From: Diphasiastrum complanatum
Taxonomy: Eukaryota > Streptophyta > Lycopodiopsida > Lycopodiales > Lycopodiaceae
NCBI GenBank assembly: GCA_029204225.1
Contig: MU832169.1
Coordinates: forward strand, 19,611-83,610
Length of the DNA: 64,000 nt
Direction: 5' to 3'
Of the stretch, positions 24,994-42,500 are shown in pieces. The translations under genes were made by a program, and so were the position numbers. The stretch's first letter is position 1; each line of letters starts with the position of its first letter. The notes beneath the pieces are model-generated. The model did no database searches and was not told where the DNA came from. It saw only the letters and a list, made by a program, of their open reading frames with translations.

Positions 24994-25872
24994 ATGGCTT
25001 CAATCAGCAGCATGCAGAGCAAGATCTGCACAATACTTGATTCTTCAAGATCTAACTTTCTAGCCTGGAAAGTTAAGACATCACTGATACTCAAGGGCGA
25101 AGGACTATTCCCCTGGGTGGATGGCACAGAAGAAATGCCTACGACAACAGGCAAGGACCTACGCGAATGGAGGGAGAAAAACGACAAGGCAATAGCCTTA
25201 ATATCATCTTCCATCGAAGATAGTCTCACACTTGACCTGGCTACACTCTCCAAAGCTAAGGAGATGTGGGATGCATTACTCACCAGATTTCAGACGAAAT
25301 CAAGAAGTCAAATCATGATCTGGAAGATCAGCTGACGAATTTGCAGTGGGATGGAAAAGACCTCACTTCTTTTGTAGGAAAGATGAAGGATCTGTTTCTA
25401 TCACTACATAACTCTGAAGCAGAGAACGTTGTGTCAGCTGAGAAGTAGCTCACGTACCTGTTGAAAGCCTTACCCAGATCATTCCAGACGAGAAGGACCC
25501 TGCTCGCGAAAGATCCTGCCATGAACCTCGAAAAGGCGATTGGCGAGATTCGAGAGAAAGTCGAGGCCAGAGAACATCTTGATCACAAAGATGGTTCTAA
25601 CCAAGCCCTCTACGGCAACAAAGAAAAATCCAAGAAGCAGTTTAAGCCTAAGAGGGAGTCGAATCAGAGGCAGGATCGTGACCAGCAAGCAGAGGGGACC
25701 AACAAGAGCAACTAGAAGAGCAAAGAGAGGTCGAAACAACAAGGTGCAGACAAGAAGACTTGCGTGAGATGCAAAAGAGATGGGCATATAGTAGATACAT
25801 GCTAGCTCAATCCCAAGATTGAGTGTATCCATTGCCATAAGAAGGGTCACGCAACCATGGATTGTCGCTAGA
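24994..25872 (+). pseudogene. Element D gag with two zinc knuckles
   Basis: ATG 24994 opens a copia gag: FLAWKVKTSLILKGEGLF, then LSKAKEMWDALLTRF. A frameshift near 25,300 leads to LEDQLTNLQWDGKDLTSFV. Stops at 25446, 25713 and in the knuckle region (about 25,801 and 25,870) interrupt it. Two CCHC motifs, CVRCKRDGHIVDTC and CIHCHKKGHATMDC, stand 12 residues apart; a single knuckle is usual in copia gag. Confidence 0.85.
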
Positions 25873-26027
25873 ACCTGAGAAACAAATCAGCACAGAACAT
25901 ACAGGAGAACATCAATAGTTCATCCTATGTTGAGGAGCCCGAGAGCTCAAAAATGGGTGAAGAAAGAACAAACAAAAACTGTTCGACCGTCTATGTCTGT
26001 GAAGACGTGTGTGCAGCATCAACATCT

Positions 26028-27420
26028 GACACACATGAGGTGATTCTAGACTCAGGAGCCACTTCACACTTCGTGACATCAAGATGAATAATGTCTGATT
26101 TCAGAAGTGCAGATCCCTCAAGATTCATAGTTCTTGGAGATGGATCTAGACATCAAGTCAACGGTATTGGTTCACTATGGCTCAACACCAACGACAGAGA
26201 CAGACGACTCGAAGATGTTCTGTTTGTGCCTACTCTGCAACAAGACTTGTTCTCTGTAGCAAGAATAGCAGATGCAGGGATGCGTGTGACATTTTTTGAC
26301 GAAGCATGCAATGTGATTGATTCTTGTACCAGTACTTTGATCGCTCAAGGCAAAAGGAAAGGAAACCTATATCATCTGAAGGTACACCTACCTGCAGATT
26401 AGGTGCATCAGACTCATGATGACCAGCCAAACACTCTGTGGCACAGGAGACTCTATCACGTGAACTCAATGGCACTTTACCAAGCAAGCCATCATGGAGC
26501 AATAACAGGGGTCAACATCTCGAATGCAACCAGTTCGAACACCTGTGATGCATGTTTGAAGGGCAAGATGTCATGCACACCATTCATCAAAGACTCCTAC
26601 AGAATGACTAAGATTCTGGAGCTGGTACATTCTGACATATGTGGACCATTCAACGTGATCTCAGTAGGAGGTTCAAAATATTATATAACCTTCATTGATG
26701 ATTATAGCAAATTTGTTAGAGTGTATTTTATTCAGAATAAATCTAAAGCACTTGATAAATTCACAGAATATGTGAATTGGATTGAGAGATGTGCATGCAG
26801 CAAAGTGAAGCAGATCAGAACAGATTGAGGTGGCGAATACATCTCAAATCGCTTCACTGACTTCTGCAATGATCGTGACATCATTCACACAAGAATTGTA
26901 GCCTATACACCGCAGCACAATGTTGTTGCTGAACGAAAGAACAGGACCCTGATGGAAGCAGCCAGATGCATGATGGCCTACTCGAAAGCTCCAAGGGCAC
27001 TGTGGGGCTGAAGCAGTAGCTACAGCCGCATACATCCAGGACAGAACAGGCAAGTCTGGTGTCCCTCACACGACATCACATGAGCTATGGTGGGGTAGAA
27101 AGCCCAATCTGTCTCACGTCAGAATCTTTGGCTGTGCAGCTTATGCCCATATTCTTGATAAGCTTTGAAAGAAGCTTGATGAGAAAGCCGAGCAGGAATT
27201 TCTGGTAGGTTATGACAACAATTCGTCATACTACAGAGTCTACATGCCAGACACGAACACTGTGAAAACAGTGAGAGATGTCAAATTCGATGAGAACAGG
27301 ACAATGGCCAATGATGATCCTGTCAGCTACGAAGTTCTAGAGAGACAGTATTATGACCTACCGCCAATGACAGAGGGAGTAGAGGACGAACACAAAAATG
27401 AAGATTTTTGAGTCGTCTCT
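26028..27420 (+). pseudogene. Element D protease and integrase
   Basis: VILDSGATSHF is an intact protease active site, followed by a TGA. LYHVNSMALY with CDACLKGK forms the integrase zinc motif, HSDICGPF and TFIDDYSKFVRVYF the first catalytic region; a TGA at 26,826 stands in RTD-GGEYIS, and AERKNRTLMEAAR holds the catalytic Glu region. A one-base insertion after ALWG (about 27,008) and a TGA in DKL-KKLD (about 27,167) follow. Confidence 0.85.
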
Positions 27421-27495
27421 TATTCGAGCGATGAATCTGATTAAGTAAGATTCGAGAGGCAACCTGCCGCCGCAGTTCTTGTAAACCAAGATTGT

Positions 27496-28935
27496 TTGAG
27501 ACCGAGCAGAGCAAACACAGGCAAAGGCATAACTGTCCCAGGAGGATCTCCCAGAAGGTCGACAAGACCACGAAGGGCGCCAGCAAGATATGTGCCAGGC
27601 AGTTCAGCTTCCACATCAGAAGAGTTCTGCGGATTCAATGGCGAACCACAGACTTTCAAGGAAGCGATTGACAGTCCACAGAAGGACAAATGGATCCAAG
27701 CCATGAATGAAGAGATGGAGTCTATGAGGAAGAACCAGGTATGGACGTTGGAGCCATTACCACATAAGCGCAAGACTGTCAAATGCAAATGGATTTTCAA
27801 GCTCAAATACGAACCAGATGGGAACATCATGAAATACAAGGCAAGACTGGTAGCGAAAGGTTTCTCTCAAAGATATGGTATTGACTACTCTAAAACTTTC
27901 TCTCCTGTCATCAAACATTTGTCCCTACGTCTGTTATTTGCATATGCAGCAGCTTATGACCTCAGGATCCACATTGTGGACGAGAAGACAGTCTTCTGGC
28001 ATGCAAATTAGACGAAGAAGTCTACATGAATCAACCCCCAGGATACGTCTCGAATTCACTTCCTGGCTATGCATGCAGAATGCACAGAAGTATCTACGGT
28101 CTGAAACAATCAGCCCGACAATGGTACAAGAAGAAAGATCAAGCCTTGAAATCATTAGGATTCAAGCCTCTGTTGGCTGATTTTAATGTATATGTCAGAG
28201 TTACAGATGGGCAGATCATCATAGTGGCTGTATATGTGGACGACACTCTGATACTTTGCAGGAATGAGCAGCTAATTGCGGAAGTAAAGGCGGACATCTC
28301 GAAACATTTCGAGATAGTGGAACTGGGAGAAGCCAGGTGTTACCTAGGATTACAAATTGAAAGGGACTACGAGGGAGTTAAGTTATACCTTCACCAATCC
28401 AAATACACCCAAAAGATCCTAGAGGACTTTGGGATGCTGAACTGCAAAGGAGCCAACACTCCAATGCTCGCAGGAATGGTGCTGACAAGCGACGACTGTC
28501 CAAGGACTGAGGAAGAGAGAGAACAAATGCAGCTCACACCTTACAAGAAGCTGATAGGATCATCGATGTACCTTGCAGACAACACACATCCTGATGTTGC
28601 TTATGCAGTGTTCAGGATGAGCCAATTCTGCACGAATCCAGGCTCGACACATTGGAAGATTGCAAAACGCATTTTGCAATATCTTCAATTAACGAGAGAT
28701 TATGGCTTGTGTTATTGTCGTGATGCAGGTTTCAGGATATTTTCCTACAGTGATGCTAGTTGGGCATCTCTCAAGGACAACTGTAAAAGCATTTCAGGAG
28801 GATGCGCCATCGCATCAGGAGCAGCAATTCTCTGGGTCAGCAAGAAGTAGACCGTTGTAGCCCAGTCATCCTGCGAAGCAGAATATGTTGTAGCAGCAAA
28901 GATGGCTAACGAAATAATCTGACAACTAGCAGTGT
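27496..28935 (+). pseudogene. Element D reverse transcriptase and RNase H
   Basis: Frame 1 (27,496-28,011) covers the linker and the RT fingers (KWIFKLKYEPDG, ARLVAKGFSQRYGIDY). A one-base change at about 28,008 shifts to LDEEVYMNQPPGYV and the 274-codon frame with SIYGLKQSARQWY, VYVDDTLIL and the connection domain. RNase H runs from SDASWASL to SKK, where TAG at 28848-28850 replaces the usual Gln; SSCEAEYVVAA follows in frame. Confidence 0.9.
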
Positions 28936-29024
28936 CCAGCGATCGCATCTGAACTCCATCCGAGGGCAAGAGAGTCGTGGTTCCTTCGCGACTGCGATCC
29001 TTATTCATATCACACTTTCCAACA

Positions 29025-29130
29025 GTGGTATCAGAGCTTATCACATCTCAATTCTCTTCAGTGGTATCAGAGCATATCACATTTTTCATTCTTTCAGTGG
29101 TATCAGAGCATATCACATTTGACTTCCAAC
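29025..29130 (+). repeat. 36-bp array of primer-site-like motifs, 3' copy
   Basis: gtggtatcagag occurs at 29025, 29061 and 29097, exactly 36 bases apart, with the same linkers as the 5' array. The copy ends in gacttccaa and then departs from the 5' array before its fourth unit, entering the leader of element C. Confidence 0.92.
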
Positions 29131-29316
29131 ATCTATGGGACACGAAGTTGAGAGTTCGTGGTAAGGAGCATTTCGGAAAGTGAAACCGACTTGGCGATAA
29201 AGCGGGGTGGCTTGATAAGCCAAAAAGTGCAGGTCATTATTTCTTACTTTTGACATCACAGTTGGCCTCGACATATTCTTTATAGCCTACAAGTAGAGTT
29301 TTACACAATTTGGAGA

Positions 29317-30129
29317 TGGCCAACATCAATGAAGCAATTTTAGGCAACGCAAGTAAACTCGATGGGCTTCCAACTACAACATCTAGAAGTTCAAAATGAA
29401 GAGTATATTGATAGAGAGGAGCTATGGGATATCATTGCGGGCATTGAAGTAAGGCCAAATACCACTCTTGGAATTATGAGGGCCTTTGACAGGAAGTCGC
29501 AGAGAGCATTATCTTTGATCAATCTCTCAGTGAAGGATCATGTGATCACCCATATTAGTGATGCCACGATAGCTAGGGAAGCTTGGGAAGCTCTTAGAGC
29601 ACAATTTCAAACTTGCAGTCCAACTTGAACCATGTTCTTGAAGTCAAAATTGAACACTATCAGGATGGAAGAAGGTAAAACGGTGGGCCTTCTTCACCAG
29701 GATCAAAGAGCTGAGAGACCACAACTTGCGGTGATCGGAGAACCAATTATAGATGTCGAATTGGTGCATACCACAATGAGCAACATTTCGGAAGGCCTAC
29801 AAATGTTTGTAAGTGGCATAGTCTCAAGGGAGAGATTGTCTACCTTCAAATACTTGCATGGAATCATGTTGCAGGAGGAGCAACGTCGAGAGGTAGTGAA
29901 GTCAAGGCAAACTCCACAGAAGGATCAAGCATTGCTCGCCAAGAACAAGCAAAAAGGTTGGAAAAGGATTTCAAAGATGGGCAAGAATGATGAGGAAGAG
30001 GGAGAGTCGTCATCAAAGCAGAAAAAGAAGAAGAATGGCAAATGTTACTATTGCCACAAACTTGGTCATTGGGCATGCGAATGCTATAAGAAAAAAGCTA
30101 GCATAATGGCGAAAAAAGTAAAACAATAG
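29317..30129 (+). pseudogene. Element C gag with zinc knuckle
   Basis: MANINEAILGNASKLDG starts the frame; REELWDIIAGIEVRP and AREAWEALRAQF are typical copia gag (UBN2) text. A stop at 29,626 and a frameshift divide it. The second part has the ISEGLQMFVSGI helix region, a Lys/Gln-rich basic stretch and the C-X2-C-X4-H-X4-C knuckle before a stop at 30,127. Confidence 0.85.
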
Positions 30130-30354
30130 GGCAATATCACCAAAGGCAATGAAACAAGTTTCGGAAGACGATAAAACAAGTTTCTTCTCCTCGACACTAG
30201 CATCTCAGGTCGATGATGGTGCCAGGTGGTTTATTGAAAACTTTTCACCGAGGAATGTCAAATTCAGGGCGTTGACAATGTACTTGCGTAGTTTTCCGAT
30301 GGTAAGATCGAGAATATTCCCAGTGTCCTTTATCTTCTTGGACTCAAAAAGAGC

Positions 30355-30830
30355 TTGCTTTCTGTTGGTGTGATAGCAAATCAACATCTGAAGGTTGAAT
30401 TTGTCAAAGATGAGTGTCTAATGAAGGATATGGATCACAACTCAAGGAAATATGGTTTAGCCATCTTGACGACATCACAATCAAAATTGTGGCACATAAG
30501 ATTATGCCACTTGAACTATGAGAGTCTAAGATTGATGGTGAAGCTAAAGATGGCAAATCGATGACTAGCATTGCAGGATGATCACCACTCCATATGTAAA
30601 GGATGTGTAATGGGAAAGCATCATAGGGAGACATTCAAGAAAGGTGGAGCTGCAAGAGCCAAGAAACCACTTGAACTCATTCACAGTGATTTGTGTGGCC
30701 CAATGAAGACCATGTTGATGGGAGGAGCTTATTATTTTATGACTTTCATAGATGATTACTCCAGGAGGACATGGATAGATTTCTTGAAAAAAAAAAATTG
30801 ATGCTTTTGCTCACTTCAAGAAATTCAAAT
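30355..30830 (+). pseudogene. Element C integrase N-terminal half
   Basis: LWHIRLCHLNYESLRLM, a TGA at 30,562, CKGCVMGKHHRETFKK, ELIHSDLCGPMKT and TFIDDYSRRTWIDFLKK. A run of ten A residues at 30,788 shifts the frame; the core beyond the first Asp is deleted. Compared with A the zinc-motif His residues are retained. Confidence 0.82.
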
Positions 30831-31389
30831 TTTGAGTCTTTGGGTGTAAAGCTTATGTACACATGCCAAATGAGGAGCGAAGCAAGCTTGATGCCAAAGC
30901 AATCTAGTGCTTCTTTGTCGACTATGATGAGAGGACAAAGGCATATAGATGTTTTGATCCTGTGATGAACAAGATTGCATAGGTTTGAAAATGAAGACTA
31001 TGTAGGTGGTGATGATAGCTTCAAAAGACTTCCCACAATCTTGGAAGAAGATGAAAAAGAGGCTCCACAAGATGTTGCACAAGAGAATCAGGCTCGAGAA
31101 GATGAGTATGAGAGAACAGACTCCTTGGGACACGTACTCACCAAGAAGTGTATCACAAGAGTCAAAGGTATCCAAATGGTATGAAAAGATCATGTCTCAT
31201 GATCGCTTCCATGTGAATTATGCCCTAATGAGCGACATTTTGGAGTATCAAGAGCCATCGACCTTTAATGAGACAAAGGATCTCAAAGAATGGCAAAGGA
31301 AAATGGAAGAGGAGATGGAATCAATCTATAGGCATGATCAACCTTCGATGAAACAAAGGATCTCAAAGGAAACCCATTGACAACGAATG

Positions 31390-32760
31390 GGTATATAGAA
31401 CAAAGTTTCATGCTTATTGCACGATAGCAAAGCATAAAGCACGCTTAGTGGCAAAAGGCTATAAGCAAAGCAAAGGAATTGACTATCAGGAGACATTTGC
31501 TCCAATGGCTAAGTGAACTACGCTACACCTATTTGTTGCCTTAGCATCTCATTTTGGTTGAAAGATCCACCAAATGGATGTGAGATCCACATTCTTGAAT
31601 GGTGACCTAGAAGAGGAAGTATACATGCTCCAACCACAAGGCTTCGTTGTGAAAGGACAAGAACATAAGGTATGCAAGCTACACAAAGCACTTTATGGTC
31701 TCAAGCAAGCGCTACATGCATGGTATGGACGTATTGATCATTACTTTCTCTCTCACGAGTTTACGAGAACAAGTTCAGATCCAAATCTTTATGTTCTTAT
31801 AAACAATGATAACATCTCCTTGGTTGTGCTATATGTTGATGATATAAATATTAGGGCAATGATGAGAATCTCATTCACTCCATCCAAACGAACTTGTGCA
31901 AGCAATTTGACATGACAGATTTAGATCTTATGCATTATTGCTTGGGGGTTGAAGTATGGCAGAATGGCAATGACATCAGGCTATGTCAAAGCAAGTATGT
32001 TTGCAAGATTCTAAAGAGATTCCACATGATCGAATGCAAAACTTCCATCACTCCATGTGAAGTTGGTAAGAAGTTGTCTCGTATTGATGATAGTGGTCAA
32101 GTTGACGTTACACTATTTCGTCAACTAGTTGAAAGTTTGATATATCTTACGATTACTCGTCCTAATATTTGCTATGTTGTGAGCTTGATAAGTCAATTTA
32201 TGTCAATATCTACTTTGGGTCATTGGAAAGCAGCAAAAAGGATTTTGAGGTATGTGAAGGGCACACCCAACCTTGGCTTGGTTTATAGAAAGCAAAATAC
32301 TTTATCTAGATTACAAAGTTACGTTGACGCTGATTGGGCTGGCAATATAGATGATAGAAAGTCAACTAGTGGGTATGCTTTCAACTTTGAAAATGACTAT
32401 TTTTCATGGTCTAGTAAGAAGCAAGACACCATTTCTCTTTCATCGACAGAAGCTGAGTATAAAGTGTTAAGTTCTACTACTCTAGAAGTTGGTTGGCTGT
32501 GAAGATTGTTGAGTAAGATTGGTATGAAGCGAACACACTATTATCTTCAGTGATAGTCAAAGCGAGATACTTTTGGCCAAAACTCCAATCTTTCACACAA
32601 GAACTAAACACATTGAAATAAAATATCATTTTGTGCGTGAAAAATTACAATATGAAGATATTAGTGTTACGCATTGCTCTACGATGCTACAACTTGTTGA
32701 GATATTCACAAAAGCCTTATGCAAAGATAAGTTTGAGACCTTTAAAACTAACTTGGCATA
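31390..32760 (+). pseudogene. Element C reverse transcriptase and RNase H
   Basis: RT starts near 31,400 ([18 protein letters not shown]-like text with stops), continues with IHQMDVRSTFLNGDLEEEVYML, LHKALYGLKQALHAWY and LYVDDINI, then a frameshift at about 31,855. RNase H: YVDADWAGNIDDRKSTSGY and SSKKQDTISLSSTEAEYKVL. A TGA at 32,500 breaks the frame before DSQSEILLAK and FTKALCKDKF. Confidence 0.9.
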
Positions 32761-32817
32761 GAAATAATTATGTTAAACGTTTTTCTTTGTCAATACTAAA
32801 GTGTAATACTATCACGG

Positions 32818-32867
32818 AGGTATGTTCCATAAATAGCATAAGTCATAGATCAAGTGAGACGTTGATT

Positions 32868-32941
<74 letters not shown>

Positions 32942-33192
32942 AAATTAGCAATAATTGACGTGTGATTTCTTTACGGCTACTTTCTAAGTTTGACAGTGAC
33001 ACGTTTTGCTTACTTCTAAAATTATCGAGCCGATTCTTTTACGAGCCCATGTTGAGCACTTAAATTGCTTTTTCTTTGTACTTCTGAATTGAGTGTGAAT
33101 ATACAAATATTGTTGGTGAGTAATTTCGTTCGTCTTCTCTTGAAGTACTTGATGTTGTACTGTGGTGATTGTATTGATCAATTTGTGTCATC
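32818..33192 (+). repeat. 3' LTR of element C
   Basis: Begins after cactatcacggagg-type text shared with the end of element A and ends at a point homologous to 23,480. Its left third contains a (GA)n tract at 32871-32939. The matching start of the 5' LTR near 23,100 is too diverged for me to align. Confidence 0.7.
32871..32939 (+). repeat. (GA)34 microsatellite in the 3' LTR of C
   Basis: Uninterrupted GA dinucleotides. The Arg-Glu open frame across it is an artefact. Confidence 0.97.
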
Positions 33193-39518
<6,326 letters not shown>

Positions 39519-39560
39519 TTACTTTTTGTCTGTTGTAACACCCACTGCAACATTGCTTAC
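39519..39560 (-). CDS. LSD1: LSD1-like terminal exon
   Basis: Acceptor attgacatacag; codes [13 protein letters not shown] and TAA. Only 14 codons, but it matches the end of Arabidopsis LSD1 nearly residue for residue and joins in phase 0. Confidence 0.94.
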   Translation of the reverse strand, partial: VSNVAVGVTTDKK

Positions 39561-42500
39561 CTGTATGTCAATATAAACAGAAAAAAATTGATTATTTTAT
39601 CTGTAACACTTGACCTGCTTGAAGGGGCCTGGGAAACCAATAGAAGAATGCTGAAGATCGTCATGTCAAAATTATTTGTAGAAGTCGGAAAGTACTGAGA
39701 TCTTACCAGCTTCCCACTCTCATCCAGTGTCATAGGGTTCTCCACAACAACAGTCTGAGTTTGAGGACGAGGTGAAGGCTGCATAATAGTAAAATAGAAG
39801 ATCAAAGAATGAATGCTGTCATCTTGCTACAGAGCATTGAAGATATGCTTTCAACATACTAAAGATTTTTCGAGCTGATTCTTCTTAACTGAAGGCTAGG
39901 TAACAGGAGCAAATGGCATTCAAACTTTCAATACTTCAGTTGATATCTGATTCTTCTTAACTGAAGGCTAGGTAACAGGAGCAAATGGCATTGAAACTTT
40001 CAGTACTTGGGTCTTTATATCAAATTTACTCTAGTCAATGCATAACAAAACTAAGCAGACATGCCTCCCAAAAGTTTTTCTTTTTCATTAGCTACCTTTA
40101 TTTTCCAGTAGTTTGCTTTTCTATCTGCAAAGAACCCAGCTGTGAGAAGTACTCTTGTCCACTATGTTGAGTGAATTATTTCTCAAAAAACTTAGAAGGT
40201 CAAAAAAGAACTTGAATCCACAGAGAACAAGTGGAGAGAGCTTATTGTGCTACCTAGAAGAAAAGAAAAGACCAATATCTTGTACAGAGACTACAATGCA
40301 AGAGAAAAATTTTCTCCAAAAGCAGATAAGTTAAATTAACATGTCTCTAAGCAACACTGAACTGGCTGATGGAAAATCAAACAACTCATTCTCCAGCAGC
40401 AATTCTCTAACACTTGCAAATGGTGTCGTAAAATTTAAAACATTGCAGCCATTGCTCAAAGAAAAAAACAGGGCAGCAAACAAGCTAGAAACAAACTGGT
40501 GTTTGATTACCATCAGCTACTAAGACAACAGATAAGCAGAACAAACCATGGAAATTGGAGAGAGCTGGGGAGGCGGTACAAAGTGAGGCCTTTGCATTTG
40601 TAAAGGTAAAGGCATGCTGCTCATCTGTGGCACATCAAACATTGCAGAAAATGTCCATGAGCGATTTGCTAGAAAGATACTTCCAGATGCCTGCTGGCAA
40701 AAAACTATGAGCTTTCTATTTTCACTCCAAGGTAAGAATGTAAAACAGTTGATTTCTTGGCACATTGTAAGCCCTGCTATGTGGTCATAGTAGAGGTCAT
40801 AAATCGGTAGTGTAGTAGCAAGGTTGTACAAACTGAGAAATCACAAATATACTGGATTTGTTCATCTCTTCCACCAGAATAAGACAAGTTACTATTCATG
40901 GAAATAGTAGATAGCCCCAGTTGAATGCATCAAAGAATATAATTGAGCTTTTTACAATATCACGATTCATGGTAATCCATATTCAACGTGTCTGATTGAA
41001 AGAAAAGGGGTGAAGACATATTTCTGCTTCCCTGGTTGAATTTTACAGATCCAGAATCCAATCAAGAGGACTATAGTGCAGTGCCAGTCTAAGAAAAACC
41101 AAGTATCCTCCTGCTAGTGATCCTACTTACTTCAGTGTAACATTACAACCTTTGCATTCAGTGTCAGCATTGGATCGTTGTTGAGTTTATACAACCACCT
41201 TAACATGTACAAGTCTTCAGACTAGATTGATAAAACTTTCCATTTCTCGGCGATGTTGTCAAACTTGTTGAGAAAATTTAAGACAATAAATAATTATCTA
41301 AGAGCGGGATGCTTACAGGAACTGCTGTCACAAACTGGCAGAGAGCACACCTAACAGACTGTGCACCATATGCATATGAAAGAGTCGTATTGCAACCACC
41401 ACAATTGACATACGCTAGGTGATTCACTGCAGTAATTCACAACCGCAGGCATGTTGAGCATTAGAATGTCATTCAGAGGTAGCTTCAGTTTCAATCTGAT
41501 AAGGACTGGAAGGCATCAAGATAAACAGATAGACAGAAAACATGGATAAGGACTTTGAAACAAGACAGTATCTTCCAGTTTAGTTTGAAAGATCTAAAAC
41601 TAGAACAAGGCCAGCACATATACCATCCATTGCATAATTAACTGTGTGACAGCAACTACACTGGACACTTGTTGCTCCTCGAAGGTACATTAATAGAGTA
41701 TGGCAGCCTCCACATACTAATCGCGCCATATCTGAACCTGTAATTCACATAAGCAACATACAGCACTAACTTAAAATGCAGTTCAGATTCCAAATTTGTA
41801 ACACACAACAATAGATAGCCCATCTGCTATTCCGTTTGAGAACAGTGTTTGCTACTGAAAATGTCAAGAGAGCAAGACAAACTAATCCCATCAGCATGTG
41901 CAGCCAAGCATGGACGGCAAAGTGTAGAGTGTCACATCTTCAGAAGGATTAGAATCATCCAGCGATCTGACAAAAAACTTCTCACAGTGACTTCCATCAA
42001 TCTATCTTGCAAACTGGTGGGTGGGCATTCCTTTACAAGAACCTGAATCAACACACGAATCGCCTACACCAACTCATTTGTCTAGAGAAGCCTTGATAGA
42101 GACAAGGAAAAGGAAAGAGAGGTCAAACACATGCGATACTTATTCACCTCCAACTTCACCAGGCAGAAAGTATCCTGCACTGTTTACTAGAAAGTTACCT
42201 AGGTGGTACTGTGAGACTATAAAAGATGGAGTCATCTTTGAACAGCGAGAGTCAAATAAACAGGGAGCTCGAAGATCCACGAGGCTTGAGAAGCAGCATG
42301 AAGATCAAGATTAGGATCAAGGTCAAGATCGACATGAGGATTGACATGGGTATCAGCATGAGGATAAGGATGTACATGATGGTATTAGAAACAAAAGATC
42401 CATCTACTTTCAGAGAGGCTAAAAAGGAGAAAAAATGGAGGAAAGCTATGGATGAGGAGTACAGCTCTATTATGAAGAACAACATTTGGAGCCTTGTGCA

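Larger units (their letters stand above)
24686..29130 (+). mobile_element. Ty1/copia element D nested inside element C
   Basis: A ~190-bp direct repeat bounds the element (24,686-24,876 and 28,941-29,130), each copy containing the same LTR-end-like text followed by a 36-bp array of primer-site-like motifs. Internally: gag (24,994-25,715), two CCHC knuckles (25,755-25,870), protease with VILDSGATSHFV (about 26,040), integrase (26,403-27,300), RT with VYVDDTLIL (about 28,230) and RNase H to about 28,935. It belongs to a different copia lineage from A/C and B/E. At least ten stops and three frameshifts are present. The 3' repeat is joined directly to RNase H, so most of the 3' LTR is missing. 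Confidence 0.9.
29131..33192 (+). mobile_element. Ty1/copia element C, internal region and 3' LTR
   Basis: After the nested element D, C continues with gag from ATG 29317, a CCHC knuckle (CYYCHKLGHWACEC, about 30,045), a protease whose active site is lost (WFIENFSPR at about 30,230), pre-integrase (LWHIRLCHLNYESL), RT with LYVDD (about 31,835), RNase H and the 3' LTR ending near 33,192. It is the closest relative of element A. From about 30,800 the integrase core is deleted: text jumps from the FIDDYSRRTW region to the GCKAYVHMP equivalent. Frameshifts occur near 29,390, 29,630, 31,850 and elsewhere. Confidence 0.9.
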
